Origin: Apostichopus japonicus
Lineage: Eukaryota; Echinodermata; Holothuroidea; Aspidochirotida; Stichopodidae
Assembly: GCF_037975245.1 (NCBI RefSeq)
Contig: NC_092582.1
Location: 23,026,577 to 23,090,576 of the forward strand
DNA: 64,000 nt
Direction of reading: 5' to 3'
Both the position numbers and the translations under genes were made by a program. The notes under the pieces were generated by a model. The model saw nothing but the letters and a program-made list of their open reading frames with translations, was not told the origin of the DNA and did not search any database. Positions 24,801 to 36,599 of this stretch are shown here, piece by piece; within the stretch, counting starts at the first letter, position 1; each line of letters opens with the position of its first letter.

Positions 24801-25591
24801 TCCAAACTTCGATTTCTAATTTTTTTTAATATCCAAATTGCAATCAGATATATAAGGTGCCTATTGTTTTTCACCTGCGTTTGGAAGTGAAGGAAACTAC
24901 TTTAAATTGTGGGGGAATGATTTTATGAAATACTTTTTTGCCATGAGGAAGCATTGGGGTTGGTCTAGCATAAGCCAGACCTATGTACAGTGGTGGTGAA
25001 GTTGCGGCCACATGCCAGTATGAAAAACATCGCCGCGAAAATTGTTGGAGGACATTGACTTGACTAGTCCAAGGTTCCATTTTGTATGAAGTTTGGACGA
25101 ACTAGTAAAAGGAAATTTAGAAAATGCGAGGTGCTTAAAATAATTGAATAACTTGAAATTTAAAATTTATTAATCCAAATATCTCTTCAGTAATTACAAT
25201 TTAAATCGTATATACTACAAGTGATCATCTCCCGATACCATTCTGATATGCAGTCAAGTTTCGCAGACTTTATAGGACAGATATGAGGGCGCCCTCTATG
25301 GAATTTGGGAGTAGCTGGAGAGCAACATAGACGGCCTGCCGAATCAACTGTATAGGGAAAGTTTTCATTCACTCTGCTTGAACCAAATCTTCTTCCTGGC
25401 CCCTCATAGAAAGAATTAAACCTCACATTATACCGTCCATAATTGATTCATTTTGCTGTGTTTTATTATTTTCTCCTTGGCTAAGGTTTGCCGAGATGCC
25501 CAAAGACATCAAGAACAAGATTTCCCATCGTGGGAAAGCTCTGGCTGCTCTAGCAGAATTCTTGATCCCGGCAGAGAATGGTAAGAGGTGA
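18858..25591 (+). CDS. ITPA: Inosine triphosphate pyrophosphatase
   Basis: This cytosolic enzyme hydrolyses ITP, dITP and XTP to monophosphates and so cleans the nucleotide pool of deaminated purines. Coding exons are 18858-18876, 19369-19445, 20138-20189, 21321-21385, 22528-22601, 23323-23354, 24010-24125, 24654-24730 and 25486-25591. Phases join without gaps and give 206 residues against 194 in human. Family hallmarks are in order: [12 protein letters not shown] (phosphate-binding TGN..K, about 21-32), the [11 protein letters not shown] segment, [20 protein letters not shown] with the catalytic [25 protein letters not shown], and [14 protein letters not shown] near the end. The first exon is the least certain: a donor at 18876 gives a short N-terminus, and a later donor in the same phase would add about 40 lysine/glutamate-rich residues. 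A GGTAAGAG just before the stop could act as a donor for a different C-terminus. The gene is otherwise intact. Confidence 0.97.
20250..20345 (+). mobile_element. LINE/SINE 3' tail fragment
   Basis: TGTAAAGTGCATTGAGC followed by TGTGCTATATAAG and an ATT-rich tail is the usual 3' end of CR1-like LINEs and their SINE partners in marine invertebrates. No coding part remains. It lies in ITPA intron 3. Confidence 0.5.
20405..20622. mobile_element. Non-autonomous hAT element, 218 bp
   Basis: The left end, CAAGGTTGTAGCTAGG, pairs with the complement of the right end, CAGTTTTGTAGCTACGG, giving a terminal inverted repeat of about 16 bases with a few mismatches. A perfect 8-bp direct repeat, GTTTTAGT, flanks it (20397-20404 and 20623-20630). 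CA...TG termini and 8-bp duplications are hAT hallmarks. It carries no transposase and sits in ITPA intron 3. Confidence 0.82.
21475..21740. repeat. Degenerate tandem repeat GGGGCATATAGAGTTGG
   Basis: Five or six diverged units of roughly 50-60 bases share AAAGGGGCATATAGAGTTGG and a following TCTATA-type stretch. It lies in ITPA intron 4. A GC-rich stretch at about 21760-22070 interrupts the pattern and may be a decayed hAT insertion. Confidence 0.55.
24219..24516 (+). mobile_element. 5'-truncated CR1-like LINE, 3' end
   Basis: A frame from about 24219 to a stop at 24423-24425 encodes the extreme C-terminus of a non-LTR reverse transcriptase ORF2, with the signature [19 protein letters not shown] and a closing [15 protein letters not shown] short 3' UTR follows, containing TTTTAAGCGCTTTGAGG, GCGCTATATAAAT and an ATT-repeat tail. 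The element is in ITPA intron 7 in the sense direction. Everything 5' of this is missing. Confidence 0.88.
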
Positions 25592-27299
25592 GAGGTCGCA
25601 GAGATCTGTCTATGAGAGACGAAACACACAAGAGGAAAGCACTTACAAGCATGATGGTTTGGTTTGGTGGGTTGATCATGTCGCAGCAGGTAGAGGGAAG
25701 TTGCAGGCCTGGGACGTGAAGCAGCTGAGAAGGGATACGTACTTTTGGAGATGTGGTGTTTTACGAGATATTCAGACCGCTTTGACCTCTGTCTGACCCT
25801 CAACAGAAGAGCAAAGATATTCTTGTAGCTACTAAGATGGATCCACATATTATGATTATTATTATCTTCATCTAATCTTTTACTTTTGAGATAGACGTGT
25901 TTACAAGGATTTCAGACTTTGACCTGTCTTGACCTCGAATGGTCTTTGACCTCCACAGAAAACAATACAGTTATTGTTACTCACTGAGGTTGATCCCAAA
26001 TACCCATTGTGAAGTTTATTCACCTCTACTTTTGGAATCTATCAGGTTTTCAGATTTATCAGGTGTGTGGAACATCATTCAAAGAGTGGTAACAAAAGAA
26101 AACATAAGTGAAATGGGGAGGGAGGGGGGAGGGGGAGGGGTTGTAAAACATTCATGCCTGCACTGACTCAGCCAATGGCATCATTTTAGCCTTAAAGGAA
26201 TATATCACAATGTATCACAGGAAAATATCTTGAAAGCTGGAATAGGTCTAGAGACATTTAACTAGCATTCAGATGATTCTTCTCGATTTTCTTGGACGAT
26301 TACAAATTAATAATAAAGATACCTTTGCCAAAAGAGATCCTTTAATGTCAAGTTAGGTTATAACAGGAAACATAAGCAGTGCATTGGTTCCAGTTCTACT
26401 GTTTACCCTTAGTATTTTAAAGATTTTAACAATTCTTGATAGTTCTTTCCCTTTAGCACGTACCAAGTTATAAAGTACAGTTGTACTGTCCTATTCATGA
26501 ATGGAAATGTAACCCCCCCCCCCCCCCTGCTGATGATGTACAACAAAGCATGCCATTTTACTATTTAGTACTCAGCCAAGCTATTATTTATTTAAAGTTT
26601 TTCTTTTAAATTTTAAGCTTCATTCCTCACATCATTTTGAAGAGTCTGCTTTTCTGCTGAGCTGATGGCATTTTCCTGAATAATTATTAACTACCTGTTG
26701 GCATGTATAAGAAGGACCAGTTTTTTTTTTCATTAAATTTTCATTCATCATTTAATAAATTCCTATCTTTACCAATTGATTAATCTACCTGCAATTACCA
26801 GGAGAACAAACTGTTACCATTTAAGCAAATTTAAAAGGCAATTTTTTATGTCGAAAAACAAGACTTTTGCTGTTAGGTTTTGGATTGGTTCAACTCTTCA
26901 ACCTAGCAACGAAAATACAGAGATATTTGTCCTTTTTTAAGGTTTAATTGTATTAAAATGTAACATAAAATGTTTGTTTCACTATTTTCATGGTGGCTTT
27001 TATGAGTGGGCAATATAACAATATATATATATATAGCTTGCTTTCTCCCTAGCTGTAATATGATCTTTTTTGAGGTTTAATTGTAAAGGTGACATGAAAT
27101 GTTTGTTTCACTTTATTCATGATGGCTGTGTGATTCAAGTGGGCAAGATACCAATATATAGCTTGCTTTCTCCCTAGCTGTAATATGATCATGAGAAGAT
27201 AACAAAGAATATCACTTGAATGGCCTAAAGCAAGCAAATGAGTGTGGTCTATCTTTTTCAGTTTATCATCCGTGCAGCCTATATGATTCCTGTAGTGTA
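25592..27299. other. ITPA 3' UTR and intergenic DNA
   Basis: No further coding frame is supported. A short near-duplicate (GTTTGTTTCACT...AATATATAGCTTGCTTTCTCCCTAGCTG) occurs around 26965-27060 and 27095-27185, about 120 bases apart. Confidence 0.5.
26312..26317 (+). terminator. Possible ITPA polyadenylation signal
   Basis: This is the first AATAAA noticed after the ITPA stop and would give a 3' UTR of about 720 bases. No downstream element was examined in detail. Confidence 0.4.
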
Positions 27300-29800
27300 A
27301 GTGTGTGATTATTATAGTCTGTTCGCTACAGTATAATTGTGATTACTTAAGTCTGTGTGATTACAACAGTATAACTAATTACTTCAGTTGGACTGTGATT
27401 ACTATAGTCTGTTTTCTAAAGTATAATTGTGATTACTTAAGTCTGTGTGATTACAACAGTATCACTAATAATTTCAGTTGGACTGTGATTACTATAGTCT
27501 GTCTACTACAGTATAATTGCGATTACTTGAGTTTGTGTGATTACAACAGTATAACTTATTACTTCAGTTGGACTGTGATTACTAATCTGTTTTACAGTAT
27601 AATTGTGATAACTTAAGCCTGTGTGATTACAACAGTATAACTAATTACTTCAGTTGGACTGTGGTTACTATAGTCTGTTTGCTAGAGTATAATTGTGATT
27701 ACTTAAGTATGTATGATTACAACAGTATTACTAATTACTTCAGTTGGACTGTGATTACTATAGTCTGTTTGCTACAGTATAATTGTGATTACTTAAGTCT
27801 GTGATAACAACAGTATTACTAATTACTTCAGTTGGACTGTGATTACTATAGTCTGTCTCATATAGTTTAGTTGTGATAACTTAAGTCTGTGTGATTACAA
27901 CAGTATAACTAATTACTTCAGTTGGACTGTGGTTACTATAGTCTGTTTGCTAGAGTATAATTGTGATTACTTAAGTCTGTTTGATTACTACAGTATGACT
28001 AATTACTTCAGTTGGACTGTGATAACTATAGTCTGTTTGCTACAGTATAATTGTGATTACTTAAGTATGTTTGATTACTACAGTATGACTAATTACTTCA
28101 GTTGGACTGTGATTACTATAGTCTGTCTACTACAGTTTAATTGTGATTACTTAAGTATGTTTGATTACTACAGTATGACTAATTACTTCAGTTGGACTGT
28201 GATTACTATAGTCTGTCTACTACAGTTTAATTCTGATTACTTAAGTATGTTTGATTACTACAGTATGACTAATTACTTCAGTTGGACTGTGATTACTTAA
28301 GTCTGTGTGATTACAACAGTATGACTAATTACTTCAGTTGGACTGTGATTACTATAGTCTGTCTGCTACAGCATAATTGCGATTACTTAAGTCTGTGTGA
28401 TTACAACAGTATAACTAATTACTTCAGTTGGACTGATTACTATAGCCTGTCTGCTACAGTATAATTGCGATTACTTAAGTCTGTGTGATTACAACAGTAT
28501 AACTAAATACTTCAGTTGGACTGTGATTACTACAGTCTGTTTGCTACAGTATGTTGTGATTACTTAAGTCTGTGTGATTACAACAGTATGACTAATTACT
28601 TCAGTTGGACTGTGATTACTACAGTCTGTCTGCTACAGTATAATTGTGATTACTTAAGTCTGTGTGATTACTACAGTATGACTAATTACTTCAGTTGGAC
28701 TGTGATTACTACAGTCTGTTTGCTACAGTATGCTGTGATTACTTAAGTCTGTGTGATTACTACAGTATGACTACTTACTTCAGTTGGACTGATTACAGTC
28801 TGTTTGCAACAGTATGTTGTGATTACTTAAGTCTGTGTGATTACTACAGTATAACTAATTACTTCAGTTGGACTGTGATTACTACAGTCTGTCTGCTACA
28901 GTATAATTGTGATTACTTAAGTCTGTGTGATTACTACAGTATGACTAATTACTTCAGTTGGACTGTGATTACTACAGTCTGTTTGCTACAGTATGCTGTG
29001 ATTACTTAAGTCTGTGTGATTACTACAGTATGACTACTTACTTCAGTTGGACTGATTACAGTCTGTTTGCAACAGTATGTTGTGATTACTTAAGTCTGTG
29101 TGATTACTACAGTATAACTAATTACTTCAGTTGGACTGTGATTACTATAGTTAGTTTGCTACATTATAATTGTGATTACTTAAGTCAGTGTGATTACTGC
29201 AGTATGATTACTTAAGTCTGTGTGATTACTACAGTATGATTACTTAAGTCTATGTGATTACAACAGTATGACTAATTACTTCAGTTGGACTGTGATTACT
29301 ACAGTCTGTCTGCTACAGTATAATTGTGACTACTTAAGTCTGTGTGATTACTACAGTATGATTACTTAAGTCTGTGTGATTACAACAGTATAACTAATTA
29401 CTTCGATCAGTTGGACTGATTACTTCAGTCTGTCTGCTGCATTATAATTGTGATTACTTACTTCAGTGTGATTACTACAGTATGAATACTTAAGTCAGTG
29501 TGATTACTACAGTATGATTACTTAAGTCTGTGTGATTACTACATTATTACTAATTACTTCAGTTGGACTGTGATTACTTAAGTCTGTGTGATTACTACAT
29601 TATTACTAATTACTTCAGTTGGACTGTGATTACTTAAGTCTGTGTGATTACTACAGTATAACTAATTACTTCAGTTGGACTGTGATTACTATAGTTAGTT
29701 TGCTACAGTATATTGTGATTTCTTAAGTCTGTGATTACAACAGTATAACTAATTACTTCAGTTGGACTGTGATTACTATAGTCTGTTTGCTACAGTTATA
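27300..29800. repeat. 2.5-kb minisatellite, about 90-bp unit
   Basis: Roughly 27 copies of a unit of about 90 bases, marked by CAGTTGGACTGTGATTAC and TAATTGTGATTACTTAAG. Each unit is itself built from three related segments of about 30 bases containing GTGATTACT. Unit length varies (about 86-92, with some 45-55 partial units), showing slippage. Because 90 is divisible by three, one plus-strand frame stays open across many units and reads CDYLSLCDYNSITNYFSWTV. This is a by-product of the repeat and I do not call it a gene. Confidence 0.95.
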
Positions 29801-30557
29801 ACTTGACCACCTCAAAGCTATCAAATACCAATTTATATTGAATGTTTCCTGAAAGAGTTTCCTGAAGTTGGGCAATCGTTCCAGAGGGTAAACCGGGAAA
29901 AATTATTTAGCCTACAGTTGCTAATATTTCTTCTCAAAGCTTGCTGTATTCAAATCTAATCAATTTACTGGTCGCTGCATTTTGGCGAGGTGTTGCAGGG
30001 TGACTGGTTCTGTTGAATTCGCCTCCGCGGAGCCAAGTATTGGTACATAGATTGTGTTGAGATAACGTTCTCATCAGGCTGCAAGGTATGAGATCCGCCA
30101 AAACGAAATTGCGCTTCAAGGCCTCGTAGGTCGAGGTCCTTGTCTTCGGATCTAATCCTTATAAGTATGTTGATCAGATCCAGAACATAACTTCTTAACC
30201 TGTCCTTGAACTTTTTCTTTTACTCCAATCAAAACTCAAAGCCACAACTTTATCACTTAATGGTCCACTTTAACCGATATGTTGATGAGTGGCTTCATAA
30301 GTAGAGCACATGGATCGAAAACTTTGTATTTGGTTTAAGGGAAGGGATGGGGGGGGCAGGGGTTGGTGGGATGTTGGATTGGTAACTTTGAAGATATCAA
30401 ATGGTATGAAATTGTTCGAAATGAGGGGACAATTTGCATCCTAAATGTTACCCAATTCTCTTGGCACTGTGTGAATTAGATATAACATTACACAAGACAA
30501 TGATCATAGAAAGAAAAGTAATTTCAGTTTTAGTTTTAATAGACATATAATAATCTC
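29801..30557. other. Unique intergenic DNA between minisatellite and SNAPIN side
   Basis: I see no gene, RNA or clear mobile element here. One G run and a poly-A-rich stretch are the only notable features. Confidence 0.5.
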
Positions 30558-30563
30558 TTTATT
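30558..30563 (-). terminator. Possible minus-strand polyadenylation signal
   Basis: AATAAA on the minus strand. It would suit a terminal exon at 31651-31779 with about 1.1 kb of 3' UTR, or a long SNAPIN UTR form. Confidence 0.3.
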
Positions 30564-31650
30564 AAAAAAAGCAAAATATGTACAAAACAATATCGTTCAT
30601 GTATTGTCACAGAACATTGGCATTTATATATACATATATATAGCTAATCAACGGCCTGAATTAACCACAAATCCGTTGTAAAGACAAGTCGCTTCATATT
30701 GAGGTCATGTGGGGTCATTTCCATGCTGAACATTTAATGATTCCAGTCACTGTACAATCTCTATGGGCAAAATATGTCACAAGTTGCCATATCAAGACCC
30801 ATTTCCACAGTATGAGTTACCCCTTGTGGCTCGTTGAAAACACAGAGTCTGCATGTAACAAATCTCTTACATGGGGCTCATATTTTTGTTGATGAAAAGT
30901 GGGACACCACATCCTTGGGGAGGGGATATCATAAGATAAGGAGAGTGGGTGGCTACTTTCCTTTGGAAGAAAAATTTTGGATTATCATTTTAAAGAGTGC
31001 TGGATACCAGATCCTGGCATATATACAGGTTCAGAAGGGTGTAATAAAAAAAGTTCTAAAATTTCATTTTACTACCAGAAGTTTTTCTAGGCCAAAAGGT
31101 CAACATCATGCTTTCCCGAACACTTACGGCTAAAAGCGCCAGCAAAATGCATATTCATGTGATTATCATTATTATACCCTTTGGAATGTGTCAAAAGTGT
31201 CCCTGGTGGATTGCCACACAGAAACGTTACAAAATGTTAGAAAATATACAGTGGGCAGGTCATAAGTAGGTAATCACTTGTTAATATTCATAACAAATGT
31301 TAGTCTTGAATATTTTATATAAGTAAGACTGTAGAATGAAGTAAAATTGATTCTCTTTTAAGGACATTAAACAGGGCGAAACATTGAGACACCAAATGTT
31401 GAAATTAAAATCCTTAATAAGCTGACTTTAACATCTATGAACTATGTCATCTCTGACTCTTGTTATCTGCTGCATATATTTTTACGTTTCGTTAAAATGT
31501 ACAATTGGCAGCCCTTCTTTGCCTTCGACTTGTGCGACCGCCATATCCCACCAACTTTTGGTCCAAGGAAATATATTTTCTTTCTTCTTCCCAAGGAACC
31601 TAAAACAACTGGACCACAAACAGACCACCTAGCATTAGTATAGTTGCTAC

Positions 31651-31779
31651 CTAGGGTACATTTGATGGATATGAGTGACCATATTGCTCCACATTTTCAG
31701 CTGAATCTAGCAGATCATCATCATGGTTCAACCCTGGCAAGGTGATCTTGACTCGAAGAATATGTCCGATCCACTCATC
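31651..31779 (-). CDS. Orphan exon-like frame, possible alternative SNAPIN end
   Basis: An acceptor (TTTTCACAG) on the minus strand is followed by an open frame of 42 codons and a stop at 31651-31653. The peptide begins DEWIGHILRVKITLPGLN and continues HDDDLLDSAENVEQYG. It starts in phase 0, the same phase in which SNAPIN exon 3 ends (donor at 33485), so it could be an alternative terminal exon. Its sequence does not resemble the conserved SNAPIN C-terminus, which is encoded by 32776-32871. It may instead belong to another transcript or be chance. I do not recognise the family. Confidence 0.35.
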   Translation of the reverse strand, partial: DEWIGHILRVKITLPGLNHDDDLLDSAENVEQYGHSYPSNVP

Positions 31780-32343
31780 CTGTGAAAATATAAAAAATAA
31801 ATAAATATAAAAAATAAGGAAACCGCAACTTGGTAAACTTGAAGTCGGTTATTTGTGAGGGTTACAAAAAGAGAGTATTTTCACCTACCTTCACCTGAGT
31901 ACAGTGGCATCACCATAGTAGGAAGAGGGGGACGGGGGGTATGGGGCGTGTGCCTCGATGCCAAAAAATGTTTGTTGCCCCCCCCCCCAACTGAAATAAA
32001 TTTAAAAATAATATTTGCCATATCCAAAAACAAATAAAAACTGTAGCCAGGAAGAAAGAACTTTTTTCTTTCAAATGACTAAAACATTTTCCTATGCAAC
32101 CTCTAACATACTGCTGATTTGAAGCTGATATTAGTTCTGGAAATGATGAAAATCCCTATGTCAGTACATTAATGTGCTACAAATATGTTGCATTATAACA
32201 TGTGGTAATGTTGTTAAATCTGTGAGAATGGTTACGACAAAATATCGTAGTCTCAAGAATAAACATTCCCGCAGTGGTGTAGAATGTACACTCAAAATCA
32301 TATGCAACTTAAAAAACAAACAAACATTAAATTACTCTGTTGG

Positions 32344-32349
32344 TTTATT
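32344..32349 (-). terminator. Possible SNAPIN polyadenylation signal
   Basis: AATAAA on the minus strand, about 430 bases beyond the SNAPIN stop at 32776. Confidence 0.45.
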
Positions 32350-32775
32350 CACCCCGTCGAGCATTTTGTTACTTTGCATTAAGAACTAAGCCTCGATACA
32401 GCTGTAAGCTGTCAGACAAGTGATACCATGCAATTGTGAGTTCTCTTGGTTGATATGTAAGATTGGTATAAAGATATCATATATACTGTATACAGAGTGA
32501 GAGAAACGCTTGTACATTCTGTTCATACTTCTCTGTAGAGCTTGAGCCCTGATACAGCCATGAGTCGAAAGTGATGCATTTAAAGTGATATGATTCAATT
32601 GGCAAGTTTACTTTTTGAATTAAAAGCTTCACAAGACTACAGCGACGAAACGATAAGTGATGGATTACATAATATTCAACCCCGATGAACTTTTGGATCC
32701 ATCTGGAAGAAAAGCTGTGAGCTTAAAGCGATATGGCTTACATTCAAATCTCTGAGATTGCGTGCATCATTGTAA

Positions 32776-35765
32776 TCATCTCTTCATGGTATCTAAGTAA
32801 GGTGGGTCGATCAACGCCTTCTTTTTCGCACTCTCCTTCGAGATTTGGGTGTGAAGACGACCAAGTCTTTCCTGGCGAGAAAGGGAAAGAAAAGTATAAG
32901 GATTTTTGGCTCAATCTGGACTTGGGGGTAAAAATGTTAATACAATCGTTTTAATCTGTTGCAAAGGTGGAAATGAAAATGAAACACACTTCTCTTGATT
33001 GAAATGCTTGAGAACTTTGTTGATTTAAGTTTAAGTGAGCAATGAATTAAACATTGAAAACAGAGACAAAAAAGTGTTGTTTTTATTGTTTAAATCACAG
33101 AGCTGTTAAGAAATATACAGAGATGATAATATGTTTGATATCTATGTAACCCCAAAGTATGTTATATCACAAACATTCAGAGAGAGCAATATTGGGTTGA
33201 GGTTCAAGGTATTAACAGAATGCCTGCTAAATATCATGAGCTTACAATGAAAATGTCCAAAACAACAGAGATTTCTGTCCTTGTAAGGAATGTATACTAT
33301 AAATGTTGTATAATTGTCAAATAAGGAATGTAGTTCTCAGACCATTGGAAAATGTTTAATCATCAGCCCTAGTATTGGGTAGGACCTCAAAACATCTCCA
33401 AAGTCTACTCTAAACTACTGTATCTTTACCACAGTACTACATAGTACTCTGTGGGATTGAGCGCTCCTGGAATGAGGGGCTCACCTGAGCATTCTGAACG
33501 ATGTTATTGATGACGCCTATCTTTATTTTAGATCTCGCCAATTTCTTCACGTAGCTATCGAGCTCTATCGGAGAATCTTTCTCTTGTGATAACGTTTTGA
33601 GTACTGCAGATTTAAAAAAAAAAGAATGAGGAGAAGAACAAAATCGGGGAACTTTAAAGAATAAAATTGAACCCATCCATACCTCCCTCTCCCTCCAAAT
33701 CTCCCAACAAAATAAAGAGAAACTACAGTGAAAAATCATCAAGATGTTTGTATATATATTGTTTCATTTTCATTCCTAAATAGCCAAGTTCAACATTCAA
33801 CTTGATTTTAATGTTTCCTCCCTACCTCCCCCCCCCTTACCTCCCTCCCCTTCTTTGTATACATCCATCCTATTGAATGGCCATTACTTGATATAACTTT
33901 GTAACCATGTTTGTTTCTTATTCACTTTCAAAACAATTCCTTGGAGACATTAAAATGAAAATTAAATTAAAACCTATTTTTCTTTGATGCTCACAATTTT
34001 TTTCATGTCTTCATGATGCAAAAAAAAAACACTCACCTTCATCAAGTTCATCAATTTGTTGTCTGAGTTCAAATTGGCTTTCTCTGAAAACATGAAGGCA
34101 AAAAATAGAAAAGTAAATTGTAACAAAGATGAAATTTCCTAATAAAGAAAGCATAGTCGAGGATCCTAAATGCTGTCTTGAGGCAAGCAAGATTCAATGA
34201 GTGATTGGAGAATTAATGACATTAAGAGCAATTTTAGTTTTGCAACATAATGAAGACAGTTAATATTAGTAACCACAGACAATGGTCTTCATTGTAATAC
34301 AGCATTGTCATTAATAGCTCTGCAGTTTGTATAATAAGACCATGCACGTCCATTAGCCAGACCTGTCAACCTGTTTGACCCCAAAATAGGGAGAATAACA
34401 TTTTTCAGGGCCAAAAAATAGGGAGAACAAGGGGAAAATAGGGAGGTTGGTAATTTTCACTGAAATGATATAAATACTAAATAGGTATAGTCTACTTATG
34501 CAGTACAGTGAAAGAATCATCCAATCAGTGTTTATTGTTGTAGTTAACATCAGCTCGCTTCGCTTTCTACAGGGTTTCTTTAATATGCTTCCATTTGAAA
34601 CAGGGAACAGTGGACTCGGGATACTGTGACTTCATGGCTAGTATGCTAGATAGAGTCCCATCAAGCTTGAGACTTGACCGACTGTCTGTCTTGTTCTTGC
34701 GAACTACACTGAATAGCCTTTCCTGTTCAGCGTTACTGTGGGGAATTACTGCATAGGACTAATTGTTGGCTATTTTTAGAAATGTCGCAAGTGGTGAAAC
34801 GTTATAAAACCGGGAGAATAGAATATGAAACCGGGAGGCCGGGAGATTCTGGTAAAAACCGGGAGTCTCCCGGTAAAACCGGGAGAGTTGACGAGTCTGA
34901 TTAGCCGCACCAAGGGACTAGCCACCAGGCCATGACCTACTCTTTCTATTATTACTTTGGCTACCGCAGGAACATTTAATAAAAAGGTTCAGTCTTTCGC
35001 TTTGTTTTTTTTTCCACCAAAGATATGATGAATACAAAGGAAAAACCATTATTGACTGGGAGTCTGTGACTCTTCTTAGGCTCCTGAATCTGAACGGGTC
35101 AAGTCAGCAAAAATCCTACTAGAGGAAATAAACGCCAACTGAGCGCTACAAAGAATAAGTAAGAGTTATCATTAGATAATAAAACAAGATTTAGTAAGCT
35201 TGTTTTTGAAACAGTCTAGACTCGGTGCATGCACAATGCCTGATGGCAAAGCATTCAATTCTTTTAAGGTGCAGGGGAAGAAGTAATATTTATATAAATT
35301 CTTCCAAGTGAGGCAACTTGGAAGTTATAATATAAGATCATGTTTAGTCTAAGCCGAAACTACAGTCTACTCAGTACTCAGTCATTCTAGACTAGAGTAC
35401 CTAAGCCAGACTCTAACTTCTATCTAAGCCTACACAGTGCACTCCAAATTTATAAATACAATCAGGATGTTTGTTAGACTAGATATTTAACTAAAAGAGT
35501 TTAAAGAGACGAAAACTTGAAAAGGATAACGTTTCCACTACCGTTGACGTTAGTATTAACTAATACTAGGCCTAAGCTTCTGTGTTTTAGCATGTTACTT
35601 ATTACTAATACTACTTAGTACTTTAGTAGTGTAGGTCTTACTGTAGACTGTAGTGTTACTTAGTTGTTACCTGACCAGTCGGACACGTTCGTCAACTTCC
35701 TCCACTACGGGTCTTAAAACCTCCACCATCCCCGCAGCCATAATGTCCCTGCTACTTGTACTCAT
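32776..35765 (-). CDS. SNAPIN: SNARE-associated protein Snapin (BLOC-1/BORC subunit)
   Basis: Snapin is a small coiled-coil protein that binds SNAP-25 and forms part of BLOC-1 and BORC, which act in lysosome-related organelle formation, lysosome positioning and vesicle release. Coding exons on the minus strand are 35671-35765, 34037-34083, 33485-33603 and 32776-32871, with matching phases and GT-AG borders, giving 118 residues (human 136, longer at the N-terminus). Landmarks line up with the human protein: DIMAAGMVEVLRPVVEEVDE, then VRESQFELRQQIDEL, then ELDSYVKKLARSKIKIGVIN, then NIVQNAQERLGRL and the basic tail SKESAKKKALID. Heptad-like spacing in exons 1-3 fits the coiled coil. The ATG at 35763-35765 is the first in frame. 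Intron 1 holds a hAT relic, and one arm of a large inverted repeat starts about 75 bases upstream of the ATG. The gene looks intact. Confidence 0.95.
34359..34898 (-). mobile_element. Decayed hAT element with transposase C-terminus
   Basis: Termini near AGACCTGTCAAC and the complement of GTTGACGAGTCT form a short inverted repeat. Flanks share ATTAGCC (34352-34358 and 34900-34906), as a worn 8-bp target duplication would. On the minus strand, 34569-34760 reads SYAVIPHSNAEQERLFSVVR and then KNKTDSRSSLKLDGTLSSIL, ending at a stop. That is the hATC dimerisation domain typical of hAT transposases (PHSNA-ERLFS-V...KTD-RSSL). The N-terminal zinc finger and most of the catalytic core are absent, so it is an internally deleted, inactive copy in SNAPIN intron 1. 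Confidence 0.85.
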
Positions 35766-36040
35766 TGTTAAAAACAGAATTCTAAATTATTTCGGGAAGA
35801 TCTATCATCACCGAAACACGCCCTTGGGTTTTTTTTTCGCAGAACGAGAACACCGGTGTGAAGTTAGCTACTTATTCCTCGTTCGACATTCGCGAATGAG
35901 TAACTGCTACTATTCAGTTACATATTCGACAATGGTATCGTCGTAAAACCATGATGGCAAGCTTGAAGAAAGCTTTCTTACAAGATGTTCAACATTTGGT
36001 CGTGGAAAGAGGTGAATGTATGGGTCATATGAACTCTAAT

Positions 36041-36368
36041 CAAGGGCGTAGGAACCGGGGGGGGCTGGGGGCGCCAGCCCCCAGTGAAAAATATGGAGGG
36101 GCGGAAGTATCATTCCGCCCCGCTTCGCAAGTCAGAAAACCCCTTTTTCATATCCAAATGAGAAAAAAATCTCATTTGGAGCACCAAATTGCATCTAAGG
36201 CCAGGTGAAAATGCAAAATTATATACAAAATGGAGTGGGTAGGTTGAAGTGTGCTATATTGCACCAAATTGCATCTGAGGCCACCTGGAAATGCAAAAAA
36301 AAAAACACCCTCCCCCAGGCCGGCCATCCGTCTTCAGCCCCCCACTCAAAAGTCGCTTTATGCCATTG
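36041..36368. mobile_element. hAT-like non-autonomous fragment
   Basis: The left end, CAAGGGCGTAGGAACCGGGG, and the right end, which reads GGCATAAAGCGACTTTTGAG in complement, resemble hAT elements with CAGGGGCGTAGG-type termini. The sequence GCACCAAATTGCATCTrAGG occurs twice inside (near 36180 and 36260). No convincing 8-bp duplication was seen. Confidence 0.5.
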
Positions 36369-36599
36369 TGTTCAATAACTGCCACATTGCAATTTTCCCC
36401 TTTGATTAGGCTGAAATTTGGTTAGGGATTTGCGCAAATTAAAGTGTTATATATGCTGACATATCAATGAATTCGGAAGTCATTTAGAGTTAACTTTCTA
36501 AAATTGTAAAAATTTTCCGACAGAATTTTGGCCATATATAGACATGCGGCCATTTATTAGAATGCACTTAAAACGAGTCCTCTTTTTTCATTCCTTGAG

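Noticed and set aside
31903-32000. hAT-like left end CAGTGGCATCACCA
   Set aside because: No right end or target duplication; only a short fragment is visible.
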